Shown in pieces: positions 53,365 to 62,792 of a stretch of 64,000 nt of DNA (its first letter is position 1; each line of letters opens with the position of its first letter). The DNA comes from Thaumasiovibrio subtropicus. GTDB lineage: Bacteria; Pseudomonadota; Gammaproteobacteria; Enterobacterales; Vibrionaceae. The stretch is taken from contig NZ_AP023055.1 of assembly GCF_019703835.1 (NCBI RefSeq), forward strand, positions 1,426,001 through 1,490,000, given 5' to 3'. The translations under genes were made by a program, and so were the position numbers. The notes under the pieces were generated by a model that saw only the letters and a program-made list of their open reading frames with translations, did no database searches and was not told the DNA's origin.

Positions 53365-54774
53365 TTAGTAACTATTTACATCAGAAAGACGGGCATAACA
53401 GACACAGTTTTTGCCCGCTTTTTTTGCATCGTACATAAGATGATCAACATCATGTAAGGTGACTTGGGTGTTTTTCTCAATACCTTGATAAAAGACGGCG
53501 CCCACACTGACTGAAACGGAAAGCTCACTCGTGCCGATAGAGACTCTCGCTTTATTCACTTCCTGACAAATTCTATCTGCAAGACGCTGCCATTCCGCAG
53601 AGTCTGTCTGTTCGCAGAGTATGGCAAACTCCTCTCCACCAATCCGAGAAAAGACATGCTTATCTGCCAATGCGAGCTGCACTGCCGTGGTTACATGCAA
53701 GATAACCTTGTCTCCAGCCACATGACCATAGCTATCATTAACCGCTTTGAAATCATCGATATCAAACAGAATCAAACCAAACTCGGCGCATTTCAGTTCT
53801 GCCAAGCGCGTCATAAAGTAACTCCGGTTGTAAATCCCCGTCATGGCATCGGTCTGCGACATACTCAATAACTCTTTATTTGCGTTCTCTAAAGCGGCTG
53901 TTCGGTAAGAGACAGTTCTTCTGAGCTGGAAGATATACAGTGACGCCAAGCTCAACATGAAGGCTACCGCTATGGGGAGGAGATATTTGGGATACACCAC
54001 TTCAACATGACGCCACTTGTTGAGTAATTGCTGGTGACGGGCGTTGTCTAAAGCAGAAAATCCAGCATCGAGTTGAGTAAGTAATTGTTGATTTTGTTCA
54101 TTCACGGCATAGCGAATTTTTCCCGAGTAAAGGTGTTTAACCGGAATAAATGCCGTGGGATTCGCCGACGTATAGAGATAAAAATTCGCGACCTGTAAAT
54201 CCGCAATGAAGGCATCAACCCGTCCACGAAATGCCGCGTTAACCAGTTTTTCGTTGTTACGGTAAAGGACGAGCTCAGCATCGGGAAAATGCTGACTGGC
54301 ATAGCTTTGCTCATAGCCACCTTCAACGACACCGATGGCACCGCCATTTGCCATAAAGTAATCGATATTGGTACCCGCAATTCGATTTGAGAAAAAAAGC
54401 TGTGTCTCCAAATCAACGAGCGTGAATTGGCCATACTCTAAATATGCATCTCGTTCAGCGGACCATAAAAGCCCCGCATGTACCTGCGCATCATCATTAA
54501 CCACGTGGGTGATCGATGGCTGCCAATCTGTCAATAAGAATTCAACAGGTGTGCCAGTAATCTCACTGTACTCTCGCCAAAGATCAATCAGAATGCCTTT
54601 CGGCTCGCCACTGCTATCAACATAAGAGAATGGCTTCCAAGCCTTTGAATTACTTATTAATAGTGGATGAGGTGATTCTGCACGGACAGGAATGGTTGTA
54701 AACAAATAGACCAGCGCCGCAGAGGCGACGCAAGCTGTTAAGAGGAGGAATGTTGACAGTCTTTTTTTCATCAT
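53365..54774 (-). CDS. Diguanylate cyclase with periplasmic solute-binding sensor
   Basis: Membrane GGDEF protein of 469 residues. The N-terminal hydrophobic segment is followed by a periplasmic type-3 (amino-acid-like) solute-binding domain, ~35-255 (SNSKAWKPFSYVDSSGEPKG, GAIGVVEGGYEQSYA, GRVDAFIADLQVANFYLY). A helix at ~265-285 leads to the GGDEF domain (~300-465) with SQTDAMTGIYNR, LFDIDDFKAVND and active GGEEF. The I-site arginine is missing. Ligand binding outside would drive c-di-GMP synthesis inside. No start has a clear ribosome site; 54774 gives a normal signal-anchor, and the frame opens at 54792. The 54775-55134 gap shows nothing else recognisable. Confidence 0.88.
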   Translation of the reverse strand: MMKKRLSTFLLLTACVASAALVYLFTTIPVRAESPHPLLISNSKAWKPFSYVDSSGEPKGILIDLWREYSEITGTPVEFLLTDWQPSITHVVNDDAQVHAGLLWSAERDAYLEYGQFTLVDLETQLFFSNRIAGTNIDYFMANGGAIGVVEGGYEQSYASQHFPDAELVLYRNNEKLVNAAFRGRVDAFIADLQVANFYLYTSANPTAFIPVKHLYSGKIRYAVNEQNQQLLTQLDAGFSALDNARHQQLLNKWRHVEVVYPKYLLPIAVAFMLSLASLYIFQLRRTVSYRTAALENANKELLSMSQTDAMTGIYNRSYFMTRLAELKCAEFGLILFDIDDFKAVNDSYGHVAGDKVILHVTTAVQLALADKHVFSRIGGEEFAILCEQTDSAEWQRLADRICQEVNKARVSIGTSELSVSVSVGAVFYQGIEKNTQVTLHDVDHLMYDAKKAGKNCVCYARLSDVNSY

Positions 54775-55134
54775 GATGATATGTAACAACATTGTTAATC
54801 ATCAGTTTGCACCCAAATTTAATCCGTACAAAATATATTTCCAGCAATTGATTTTGAGTCAAACTTTACCTTTTTCATTGACTTCAAAAAGGTCAAAAAT
54901 GGCTCATTTCAACTTAGTTGCATATGTTCCAATCTGATAAGCAATCTTTCCCTGTATCCCGCCTTCTCGGATCACGGCTTCTCGAATAGAGGTATCACTC
55001 GTATCAGAATGGGTACAGCTCTCACTTTTCGTCGCAAAGACTACCTTTTCAGGCATTTAGCGATATTCTGAAACCACTTTGTCAGCAAATTAAATGCGTC
55101 AGAGCCCCAATACTCTCAAGATGGCGGAGATACA

Positions 55135-55395
55135 ATGAAGAAGTTCAAACACGAAGCTCAGCTGATTAAAAAAGCCCTCGAAGTCGGACTGACTTATGCA
55201 AAAAAAAGAGGATATGAAGAACTTCAGCCTGGTACCCCACAGCCCGTTAAGATTGAAGTCGTTTACCGACTCCTTGTCCAAGACAAACAGATTACCGCGC
55301 TGCCCATAGACAGAGAAGACGGCCCAAACATGAAACACAAGCTGGTGATCTGGGTAAGCAAGATGTTACCACCAGGCCATGAGTGGCTACGATAA
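55135..55395 (+). CDS. DUF5062 family protein
   Basis: Eighty-six residues, MKKFKHEAQLIKKALEVGLT then YAKKRGYEELQPGTP and the C-terminal MKHKLVIWVSKMLPPGHEWL, closely resembling the DUF5062 proteins of Vibrionaceae. It is cytoplasmic and of unknown function. GGCGGAG lies before the ATG. It is convergent with a small minus-strand gene, sharing a terminator. Confidence 0.85.
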   Translation: MKKFKHEAQLIKKALEVGLTYAKKRGYEELQPGTPQPVKIEVVYRLLVQDKQITALPIDREDGPNMKHKLVIWVSKMLPPGHEWLR

Positions 55396-55406
55396 CCACA
55401 ATCAAA

Positions 55407-55431
55407 AAGACGAGGCACTTGGCCTCGTCTT
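55407..55431. terminator. Shared terminator of DUF5062 and the 59-aa gene
   Basis: Nine-bp stem AGACGAGGC / GCCTCGTCT with 5-base loop between convergent genes; the minus-strand tail TTTTTGAT is stronger than the plus-strand tail. Confidence 0.8.
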
Positions 55432-55458
55432 TCATGTCATGGTTGCTTTTCGCGTCAA

Positions 55459-55638
55459 CTACTCAGGCTTTTTTTCACCTGTCATGTAAGCGTGTAACAA
55501 CTCTGGCGTCAACTCACCCGCTTCTTCTAACTTTTTCAACTCCGCAACGATTTTCGCTTGATCTTCCAACGATGGAATAGGAAGTTCCGGCTCTTTTTCG
55601 ACTTCGATCTCATCGACCAAATTTAAGCTATCGATCAT
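55459..55638 (-). CDS. Small acidic protein, 59 residues
   Basis: Open frame starting MIDSLNLVDEIEVEKEPELP and ending YMTGEKKPE, rich in Glu/Lys, helical in the centre (EDQAKIVAELKKLEEAGEL). AGGA stands 7 bases before its ATG, codon use matches its neighbours, and a terminator follows. No family recognised; charge and size suggest a cytosolic regulator or partner protein. Confidence 0.7.
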   Translation of the reverse strand: MIDSLNLVDEIEVEKEPELPIPSLEDQAKIVAELKKLEEAGELTPELLHAYMTGEKKPE

Positions 55639-55679
55639 TATAGTATCCTAGTTGTAACTCTCTTCGCCGCAGTATACCT

Positions 55680-55811
55680 TATAGCCAAGTAACCTCAAGA
55701 TGCATGTGTCATACTGCTTTTTGATTGAGTCCACTAGACCTTCAAAGCAGTGCCTCGATGGCAAACCTAGACATTCTCACAGAACAAACACCTTGAGGTG
55801 ACTTGAGTACA
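55680..55811. repeat. Dispersed repeat, internally deleted copy C
   Basis: Left end ATAGCCAAGTAACCTCAAGA joins directly to the right half (ACTGCTTTTTGATTGAGTCC through CTTGAGGTGACTTGAGTACA). The whole is about 132 bases, so the central part of copy A is lost while both inverted ends remain. It lies just upstream of creA. Confidence 0.75.
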
Positions 55812-55928
55812 CAAAGTTATTCAAGTCTTTTAAGACCAAACGTATCGTCGCCCCCAACAAATTGCCAAGATCTGGCGATATCGTTTGGAGAGTACGCCTC
55901 ATTTATATACATCGAACAGGATAGAAAG

Positions 55929-56408
55929 ATGCCAATGATACAAGGAGTAAAATCCCTCTTCGCCGTTGCTACCCTCTCCCTCACCTTAGCCGCGTGCAGT
56001 GGTGATAATGTTGGAGACGTTAGCCTCGGGCTACTAACAACAAAAGACATAAAAATTCAAACATTTGAAGACCCTAAGATTCCAGGCGTCACCTGTCACA
56101 TCAGTCATGTAAAAGCCGACCTCAGCCTCGCTGATCCTTCAGATATGGGCATTTCTTGTCGTCAAACTGGGCCAATATCAGCAGAAGAGATCGCAGACAT
56201 TGATCGCTCTAAAAGTGGTGAAGTCGTGTTTAAAGCGTCAAAGAGCATTCTTTTCAAGACACTCAAAATTCGCCGTATTTACGATGCATCTGCCCAAACG
56301 CTTATTTATCTCAGCTACTCAACGAAAGAGCTAGAAGGCAGCTACAAACACTCAATGTCAACGGTGCCACTTTATGGCACAGAAGCGTGGCAACAACCTG
56401 ATTCTTAA
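55929..56408 (+). CDS. creA: CreA family lipoprotein
   Basis: Protein of 159 residues matching E. coli CreA: FEDPKIPGVTCHISHVKA, GISCRQTGPI, GEVVFKASKSILFKTLKI and RRIYDASAQTLIYLSYSTK align with its core blocks. Unlike E. coli CreA it has a lipobox (LTLAAC), so it is probably a lipoprotein rather than a free periplasmic protein. ATG 55929 with AGGA upstream is preferred over 55803, which lies in repeat copy C. It is about 23 kb from creBCD, and the hybrid kinase gene follows by 68 bases. Its biochemical role is unknown even in E. coli. Confidence 0.88.
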   Translation: MPMIQGVKSLFAVATLSLTLAACSGDNVGDVSLGLLTTKDIKIQTFEDPKIPGVTCHISHVKADLSLADPSDMGISCRQTGPISAEEIADIDRSKSGEVVFKASKSILFKTLKIRRIYDASAQTLIYLSYSTKELEGSYKHSMSTVPLYGTEAWQQPDS

Positions 56409-56476
56409 TCATTAGCTCAATTGTCATGTTTCTCCTATGCTCAATAGAAGATTGATCTCGGAGCATAAGAGAAATC

Positions 56477-59400
56477 ATGGCAAAACGGGCTATCATCACC
56501 CTAGGAACCACGCTGACCGTCGGACTCGCTTTGGCCAGTTCAGTTTTACTGGCTGGCCAGCAATATTTACTACACACCGACAACCCTGACCTGATTGCCG
56601 CCTCAGCGATCATCCTGACCACTCTCTTCGGCTCTGCCGCCGCCTACTACGCAGGCATTTGTGGTATCGGCCGCACATCAATTAGTGATGAAACTGAGGA
56701 AGTCGAAAACCCTCGCTTGTTCTTAAGCTATGACGGCCAAACACTATGGAAAAATCGTGCGATGGCAAGCTTGGTTCAAAGTGATGACGTGTCACTCTCC
56801 TTTGCCCCGCTAAAACAGCTTTTCGATAGCCATACCAGTAAAGTCTTAACTGACGCCATGGACCAGCTGACCATTTCAGGCCAACAAACCGAGCAGCTAC
56901 TCCCCGTAAAACGCAACGAACACGTTATCCATGGTATCGTAAAAGCGCAGTTAATCGAATATCGAGAAAGGCTGGTCTACCACATCGAAATCATTTTTAT
57001 CGAAGCTCTCCACCAGCGGATCTCCAAAAATGAGCTGCAAATGAGTTCTGATCTCCAAGAGCAGAGTTTGGCGCTAAAGAAGCACAAACAGCTACTTAAA
57101 ACCGTGATCAACCATGCCAACTTCACCATCATCATTACTGACCATTTTGGCCGTATTCAAACCTTCAATCCCGCCGCTGAGCAATTGCTTGGTTACTCCG
57201 CTGAAGACGTTATCAATCGCCAACCGGCAGAACTACTAATTACCGCTGAATCGGCAGGATTTCGAGAGTATGTCGAACGCATCCTAAAAGAGAAACAACC
57301 CGACAATGGCGAACCCCACCCGGGCAAAGAGTGGCATTTTAGAAGCAAGCAAGGTGACGAGTTGCCTGTGCTGATGTCGGTTAGCCCACTACTGGGCGAG
57401 CACGGTCAGTTACAGAGTTTATTACTGATTGCACTGGATATGAGTAATCGAAAGCGCTACGAAGAAGCATTACTTGAAGCCAAGGAAGTCGCAGAGCAAG
57501 CCAATGACGACAAAAATAGCTTCTTAGCAAGTCTAGGCCATGAAATTCGTACCCCGATGAATAGCATTTTGGGCCTCTCTGAATTGCTACAGCGCACCCT
57601 AACAGAGCAAGAACAAAAACGCCTAAACAATCAAGTTATCTCCTCAGCACAGAACTTACTGTTGATGCTCCGCGATATCTCTGACCTTAGCTCCATTGAA
57701 GCAGGCAAGATCGTACTTTCACCAGCCCCATTTAACATGGATGAGCTCCTGCAAGAAGTAGCCTCCATGGTGATCGCGCAGACTGAAAACGCGAACGTAG
57801 AGCTACTGTTTAATATTGACCCTAATATTCCGTTACAGATGCACGGCGATGCGCTTCGAGTAAAACAAGTTTTACTCAACTTACTCAACAATGCCCTTCA
57901 GTACACGAGCAAAGGGGAAATCATTCTCAACCTCGCGGTCATTGAGCAAAACACGCAACATTGCACTATTGCTGGTAGCGTTTGCGACACGGGGTCAGGT
58001 ATCCCGAAAGAACAGCAGACCAAGATTTTTAATATATTCCAGCAAGCCAATGGTGCCGAACCGCTGGCAAATAGTGGCTATGGATTAGGCCTTGCCATTT
58101 GCCAGCACCTCTTAACTAAAATGGGAGGACATATCTCTCTCAGCAGTGAAGAAGGCAAAGGGAGCGAGTTTTTCTTTTCCATGTCGTTTGGCGTGATTGA
58201 AAGCACGATCGATAACGTTCAAGTTCCATCAATGAAAGTGCTGATCGTTGATGATTACCCTACTGCAAGGCAACTCACGCAAAACATGTGTGACGGTTTA
58301 GGCTGGCAAACGACAGTCACTAACTCTGCAAAAGACGCACTCAAAAGTCTGGGCAGCGACCGCTTCGATGCAGTATTGGTCGACTATTCGATGCCAGAAA
58401 TGAATGGTATTGCCCTGTGTAAGTTAATCAAAGAAAACAGCAGTGCAATTAAAACGATACTCCTAACGTCGTCTCATTATCCGCAACTCGCTTCTGAAAT
58501 TCGTGAGCATGGCGGCCATGAGACGATTGATGGTTTTTTAACTAAACCTATCACTCCCATGCAGCTAGTGAACGCGCTAGTCAGTGAGCAGATCGCTGCA
58601 TCTCCGCCACCTGTCGAGCAAGCCAGCAAGCAGTTAACCGGTATTCATATTCTCTTGGTTGAAGATAATCCGACCAACCAAGCCGTTGCTACCGAGTTGT
58701 TAAAAGAAGAAGGGGCCAGCATCGACCTAGCTGAAAACGGACTTGAAGCGCTCGATTATCTCCGAGCAAACGAACGTCCCGACATCGTCCTGATGGATCT
58801 TCAAATGCCCGTCATGGATGGATATTCAGCGACAGAGCGCATTCGATTGGAGTTAGGCTTTTCAGACTTACCCATCGTGGCGATGACAGCTAACGCACTC
58901 CCCCAAGATCGACAAGCCTGCCTCAACGTTGGCATGAACGACCATGTCGGCAAACCTTTTGAGATTGGCCATCTCGTCAATACCATCTTGACCCATACAC
59001 CCGAGAAAAAAGTCAATACGTCTAAGGCGACCCAGCCCAAACCTCAACAGGTTTCACAAGCCACACATCGCCCTGCTGCCAATGACAGCCTCGTTCCCAC
59101 CAATGTCCTACTATTAGGGCGACAAAATCAAATTGAACTCGAATCGGCATTGACACGATTGGGTGGCAACACCGAAATCTTCACCAAAGTGATGACCACT
59201 TTCCTCACCGATAGCACGGTTCAGGTTGAAACCGTGATCGATGCCTTACAACAGAATGATCATGAAACCGCAGGCCGCGCTTTGCATACATTAAAAGGGA
59301 TGGCAGCAACGATTGGTATCAATCACTTAGCCGAACTAGCAAAGCTGCACGAGTCCCAATTTCGTAAGACAGGGGAAGTCAGTATGTCGGGTTCCGATTT

Positions 59401-59713
59401 ACATGAACTCGGCCAACAGGTGAGCCATTACCGCGACGTCGTAGAAAATATCATTACTGACTGGAAATCAGAAAGTTCAACATCACACAGTGTTAAACGT
59501 TCAAAAATAGACCTTGCACTTGAACTGCAATGTTTAGAGCAACTCATCAGTGAACACAGTGACAAGGCCAAAACAACCTACCAAGAGTTAAGTGAAGATC
59601 TGGCGCAGTACTTTCCTGAAGAGAGCCAAACCCTCGCCGTCGCTTTAAAACGTCATGACTATCTGACAGCAAAAAGCATCTGCTTAAGGCTCGTCGATAA
59701 AGCGCGCAGTTAA
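56477..59713 (+). CDS. Hybrid sensor histidine kinase with two receivers and HPt
   Basis: Protein of 1078 residues in the order: two N-terminal helices (~5-27, ~42-62) with almost no periplasmic loop; PAS (~212-330; NPAAEQLLGYSAEDVI); HisKA with H355 (LGHEIRTPMNS); ATPase (~460-575; LLNNALQYTSKG, YGLGLAICQHL). Receiver 1 (~586-700) has D in VLVDYSMPEMNG, receiver 2 (~722-840) VLMDLQMPVMDGYS, and HPt (~910-1000) has the histidine in LHTLKGMAAT. This is the BarA/ArcB-like phosphorelay layout with an extra receiver. Lack of a periplasmic sensor suggests it reads a cytoplasmic or membrane signal through PAS. The output regulator is not nearby. ATG 56477 has only a weak ribosome site. Confidence 0.92.
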   Translation: MAKRAIITLGTTLTVGLALASSVLLAGQQYLLHTDNPDLIAASAIILTTLFGSAAAYYAGICGIGRTSISDETEEVENPRLFLSYDGQTLWKNRAMASLVQSDDVSLSFAPLKQLFDSHTSKVLTDAMDQLTISGQQTEQLLPVKRNEHVIHGIVKAQLIEYRERLVYHIEIIFIEALHQRISKNELQMSSDLQEQSLALKKHKQLLKTVINHANFTIIITDHFGRIQTFNPAAEQLLGYSAEDVINRQPAELLITAESAGFREYVERILKEKQPDNGEPHPGKEWHFRSKQGDELPVLMSVSPLLGEHGQLQSLLLIALDMSNRKRYEEALLEAKEVAEQANDDKNSFLASLGHEIRTPMNSILGLSELLQRTLTEQEQKRLNNQVISSAQNLLLMLRDISDLSSIEAGKIVLSPAPFNMDELLQEVASMVIAQTENANVELLFNIDPNIPLQMHGDALRVKQVLLNLLNNALQYTSKGEIILNLAVIEQNTQHCTIAGSVCDTGSGIPKEQQTKIFNIFQQANGAEPLANSGYGLGLAICQHLLTKMGGHISLSSEEGKGSEFFFSMSFGVIESTIDNVQVPSMKVLIVDDYPTARQLTQNMCDGLGWQTTVTNSAKDALKSLGSDRFDAVLVDYSMPEMNGIALCKLIKENSSAIKTILLTSSHYPQLASEIREHGGHETIDGFLTKPITPMQLVNALVSEQIAASPPPVEQASKQLTGIHILLVEDNPTNQAVATELLKEEGASIDLAENGLEALDYLRANERPDIVLMDLQMPVMDGYSATERIRLELGFSDLPIVAMTANALPQDRQACLNVGMNDHVGKPFEIGHLVNTILTHTPEKKVNTSKATQPKPQQVSQATHRPAANDSLVPTNVLLLGRQNQIELESALTRLGGNTEIFTKVMTTFLTDSTVQVETVIDALQQNDHETAGRALHTLKGMAATIGINHLAELAKLHESQFRKTGEVSMSGSDLHELGQQVSHYRDVVENIITDWKSESSTSHSVKRSKIDLALELQCLEQLISEHSDKAKTTYQELSEDLAQYFPEESQTLAVALKRHDYLTAKSICLRLVDKARS

Positions 59714-59725
59714 CCTGTCAAAAAT

Positions 59726-59754
59726 GGGCTGCAATCCAAAGGGGAGAGCAGCCC
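59726..59754. terminator. Possible terminator between kinase and DUF2339 genes
   Basis: Seven-bp stem GGGCTGC / GCAGCCC with a 15-base loop between convergent genes; no strong T run. Confidence 0.4.
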
Positions 59755-59764
59755 AAGGGCCTCT

Positions 59765-62482
59765 TTACTGCACATCATTGACTGTCTGCTGGCGACGCTT
59801 CAACGTCTGAAACAGCCACCCCAAGCCGATGAGAGCCAGGCCTAACCCTAAAAAGCTCACCGCTCGCCAAATGCCATCGAGATAGCTGGCATCAAGTAAA
59901 AAGACCTTCAATATCGCTGCGCCCATCACGGCAAGCCCAAGCGTTTGATGGCGCACTTGGTGCTGCGAAACCGCCCAATAAGTCCATGTCGCGCCGCTCA
60001 AAATCAGCGCACCGGAATAGGTCAGCCACTCAGCCATTGACGTATCGGCTAGATAATGCAACGTGTCAACTTGCCAAAACTGACGAATGGAGAGGCCGAC
60101 CCAAGCCGCGATCAAGGCGATACCACTCCAAGTAATCCATGCCGCTTCAAACGGCGGTGGTTGAAGACGCTTTCTACCAATAATGACCATGAGGATGCCC
60201 GGCAGTAACCACCCCATACTCAGGCCGTTAAACAACGGCCAAGCCGCCGCAGACACTGTTTCCTCAGTCAACGGCAGGTAAGTGGTATGCAACGCCATCA
60301 TAGAATACGCCGAAACCAGCATTAGCCCGTAACGATAGCATCGATAGAAGATGATCATTGAAGTTGCCGATTTTGCTCGATGCCCATAGACAGCAATCAG
60401 CGTCAAAGACTGAATCAACCAAAAACTCACACTAGTGAAATCAACGGCTTTATAAATCAATGTCGAGCCCGTCCACCAGTAATGGATTTGCATCAGCACG
60501 ATGAGCGCCAACACATGCACGGCAGCCGCTTCAAACCAGTCAGCAAGTTGGTGTTGATGACGACGTAATCGGACCATGAGATAACTCAGCACCAAAAAGG
60601 CTGGCACCCCATTCGCTATCGCCGTTGCAGAGTCCGGCAGCCAGCTAACATGCCAGTCAGCGACAAAGGGCAGCAAAGTCAAACGGGCAATCAGTAAAGT
60701 GAGCGCAACTTTCACGGTAAGCGCACGGATAAGCAACGAAGAAAGCCACAATTGCATACTCATGACTAACAGCTGCAATACGAGCAAACTCGTAAACAAC
60801 GCATTATCAAACCACAGCCAGTTCAGGACTAACACCGTGAGATGCAACATCATCGTCATATCCCCACGCAGTCGCTGATCACGCCATGCTAAAAACACGA
60901 AGCCAAGACTGACAACGAAAGTCACAACTGTCATTACCATCAAACCAGATGAGACGTTACTATCGACATAAAGCAACCAAGCAATCATAGTGAGTGGCGT
61001 CGACGTCACCAACCACCAATAACTCACAACAGAGCGATAGCTAGCGCGATACTGAAGGTAATGACTGAATGTCATCACAATGAGCCACAAGGCGATACCT
61101 ATTGTGACAGGCAGAGACAACACCGCGGCATCACCATAGCCGTCGATGAGATACTGGCCTTGTAACAAGGCGCCACCAATAGCTGCAGATAAGGCATGCC
61201 ATTGCGCGCGATGATCGCAATATCCCTTGCGTATTTTAGGTAGCAGTAGGCAGATCAGAGGCGTAACCATCAATGCGGGTAAGAACCGAACATCGGCAGG
61301 GTCTATCCAGTTAAGCGTCACAAACAGCGCTAAAATGAGTACAGAAACAAATCCGGGGTTATACCAACCTAACTCTCGCTGTCGATACACAGCCGCAATG
61401 CGCCAGCCTTGTTGAGGAACAATCGCCAGTAAGTAGAGTGAGAGTGGGTAGTAAACCATACTCCAAACTGCAAAAGCGTTGGCAGAGCGGTCCACGCTAC
61501 ACATCGCAAGCCAAAATAGGTGAGCCAGAACAACAAGCGGCGGTAACCAATCTTCTCGTAACCGATGTTGAACATAAATAGCCACCGCCGTGATAGCACT
61601 AATGTACCCCATCAATACCCAATAGTTGGGCTGCCCTTCGCCAACCCAGATGGGCGCTGTATAACCACCAATCAAGCCCAGCACCGCCATCAAGCTGCCA
61701 TAACGTAAGCTCATTCCAAGACTAAAAAGCGCGGTCAATGCAATCAGCGCTAATGCCAAAGTAGGCGAAAAAAGATCATAACTCACCGTACCGAACACGA
61801 CCGATGTATAGATGCCTGTCATCCCTGCGGACGAGAATGTCGCCGGAATGTACTGCTTTCCGACAACACGATCGAGCGCCCAGCGTCCAGCTTGCACTTG
61901 ACGATGTAGCCATTCCGACAGCATAACCACTAACACCGATAAACTGAGTGCTGACGCAATGCGCACCTCCGGTGACACTGTCACCCTACTACCGACGAAC
62001 TGCATCAAGTAACCCATACCGAACACCAAGGCAACACCACCTGACCAAATCAACCAGTTGCGTTTTAAGTGTGCAGTCACATGCGAAAGCAGGATTTGAA
62101 AAGGTGTGGCCTCATCGCTGCCGTCCCATGCGTCTTGTTGACTCTCAGAAATCTTAGGATCTGCGTGGCTGTGCCTTGAGGATGCTTTTTGAGGAGGAGA
62201 GGTTGGCGTCACAGGCGCGTTTTCTGAGTGGGGAACGTCTGTGCTTAATGCGACTTCCGACGAGGAAACCGATGGAGCAAGCTCATAATCATCGATCACA
62301 TCACCGTCGATGCGGGCTTTTAACTGTAACAATGCCCGCTGTGAGAGCATCATTTCAGACTTAAGGTGTTTGACTTCATCCTTGAGTCTGCGCACTTCTA
62401 AAAAGGCAAGTATCGCGATAATGGGAATAGAAACGCCACCCACCGCTATCAATACGCCCAGTATTCCGAGTAACCCTTCCAT
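59765..62482 (-). CDS. DUF2339 polytopic membrane protein
   Basis: Very hydrophobic protein of 905 residues. One N-terminal helix (LLGILGVLIAVGGVSIPIIAI) is followed by a coiled coil and polar linker (~30-135). Then come some 24-26 membrane helices, starting with LKRNWLIWSGGVALVFGMGY and ending LGLGLALIGLGWLFQTLKR. This is the DUF2339 layout. The function is unknown; distant resemblance to large membrane enzymes has been noted for the family, but nothing catalytic is visible here. Monocistronic. Confidence 0.88.
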   Translation of the reverse strand: MEGLLGILGVLIAVGGVSIPIIAILAFLEVRRLKDEVKHLKSEMMLSQRALLQLKARIDGDVIDDYELAPSVSSSEVALSTDVPHSENAPVTPTSPPQKASSRHSHADPKISESQQDAWDGSDEATPFQILLSHVTAHLKRNWLIWSGGVALVFGMGYLMQFVGSRVTVSPEVRIASALSLSVLVVMLSEWLHRQVQAGRWALDRVVGKQYIPATFSSAGMTGIYTSVVFGTVSYDLFSPTLALALIALTALFSLGMSLRYGSLMAVLGLIGGYTAPIWVGEGQPNYWVLMGYISAITAVAIYVQHRLREDWLPPLVVLAHLFWLAMCSVDRSANAFAVWSMVYYPLSLYLLAIVPQQGWRIAAVYRQRELGWYNPGFVSVLILALFVTLNWIDPADVRFLPALMVTPLICLLLPKIRKGYCDHRAQWHALSAAIGGALLQGQYLIDGYGDAAVLSLPVTIGIALWLIVMTFSHYLQYRASYRSVVSYWWLVTSTPLTMIAWLLYVDSNVSSGLMVMTVVTFVVSLGFVFLAWRDQRLRGDMTMMLHLTVLVLNWLWFDNALFTSLLVLQLLVMSMQLWLSSLLIRALTVKVALTLLIARLTLLPFVADWHVSWLPDSATAIANGVPAFLVLSYLMVRLRRHQHQLADWFEAAAVHVLALIVLMQIHYWWTGSTLIYKAVDFTSVSFWLIQSLTLIAVYGHRAKSATSMIIFYRCYRYGLMLVSAYSMMALHTTYLPLTEETVSAAAWPLFNGLSMGWLLPGILMVIIGRKRLQPPPFEAAWITWSGIALIAAWVGLSIRQFWQVDTLHYLADTSMAEWLTYSGALILSGATWTYWAVSQHQVRHQTLGLAVMGAAILKVFLLDASYLDGIWRAVSFLGLGLALIGLGWLFQTLKRRQQTVNDVQ

Positions 62483-62608
62483 ATTTCATCCCTTATGCAA
62501 AACCACCCTGCTTTATCAAACACAGCATAAATGTACACCGTTCAATTATAATAACCATCACTGTACAAAATGCAATCACATTCTCATACTAAGCCGACGA
62601 ACACGCAT

Positions 62609-62680
62609 TATACCCAAGCCACCTCAAGATGCAGGATTCAGAAGCAGACTAGCCCGTCGAGTTCAAGGCAGAGGGTTTCA
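62609..62680. repeat. Dispersed repeat, left-half copy D
   Basis: TATACCCAAGCCACCTCAAG then GCAGGATTCAGAAGCAGACT and TCGAGTTCAAGGCAGAGG match the left third of copy A; the right part is absent. It lies in the 62483-62792 gap, whose remainder should hold the two divergent promoters. Confidence 0.75.
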
Positions 62681-62792
62681 TCGAATTATGCCCGTTTTGA
62701 CATTGCAGATTCCACCGCTTGAATAATACTTGGATCTAAGCCCCAGTTTCACTCCGCTCTCACGGTTCACCACAAAGGGATGACAAACCTCT

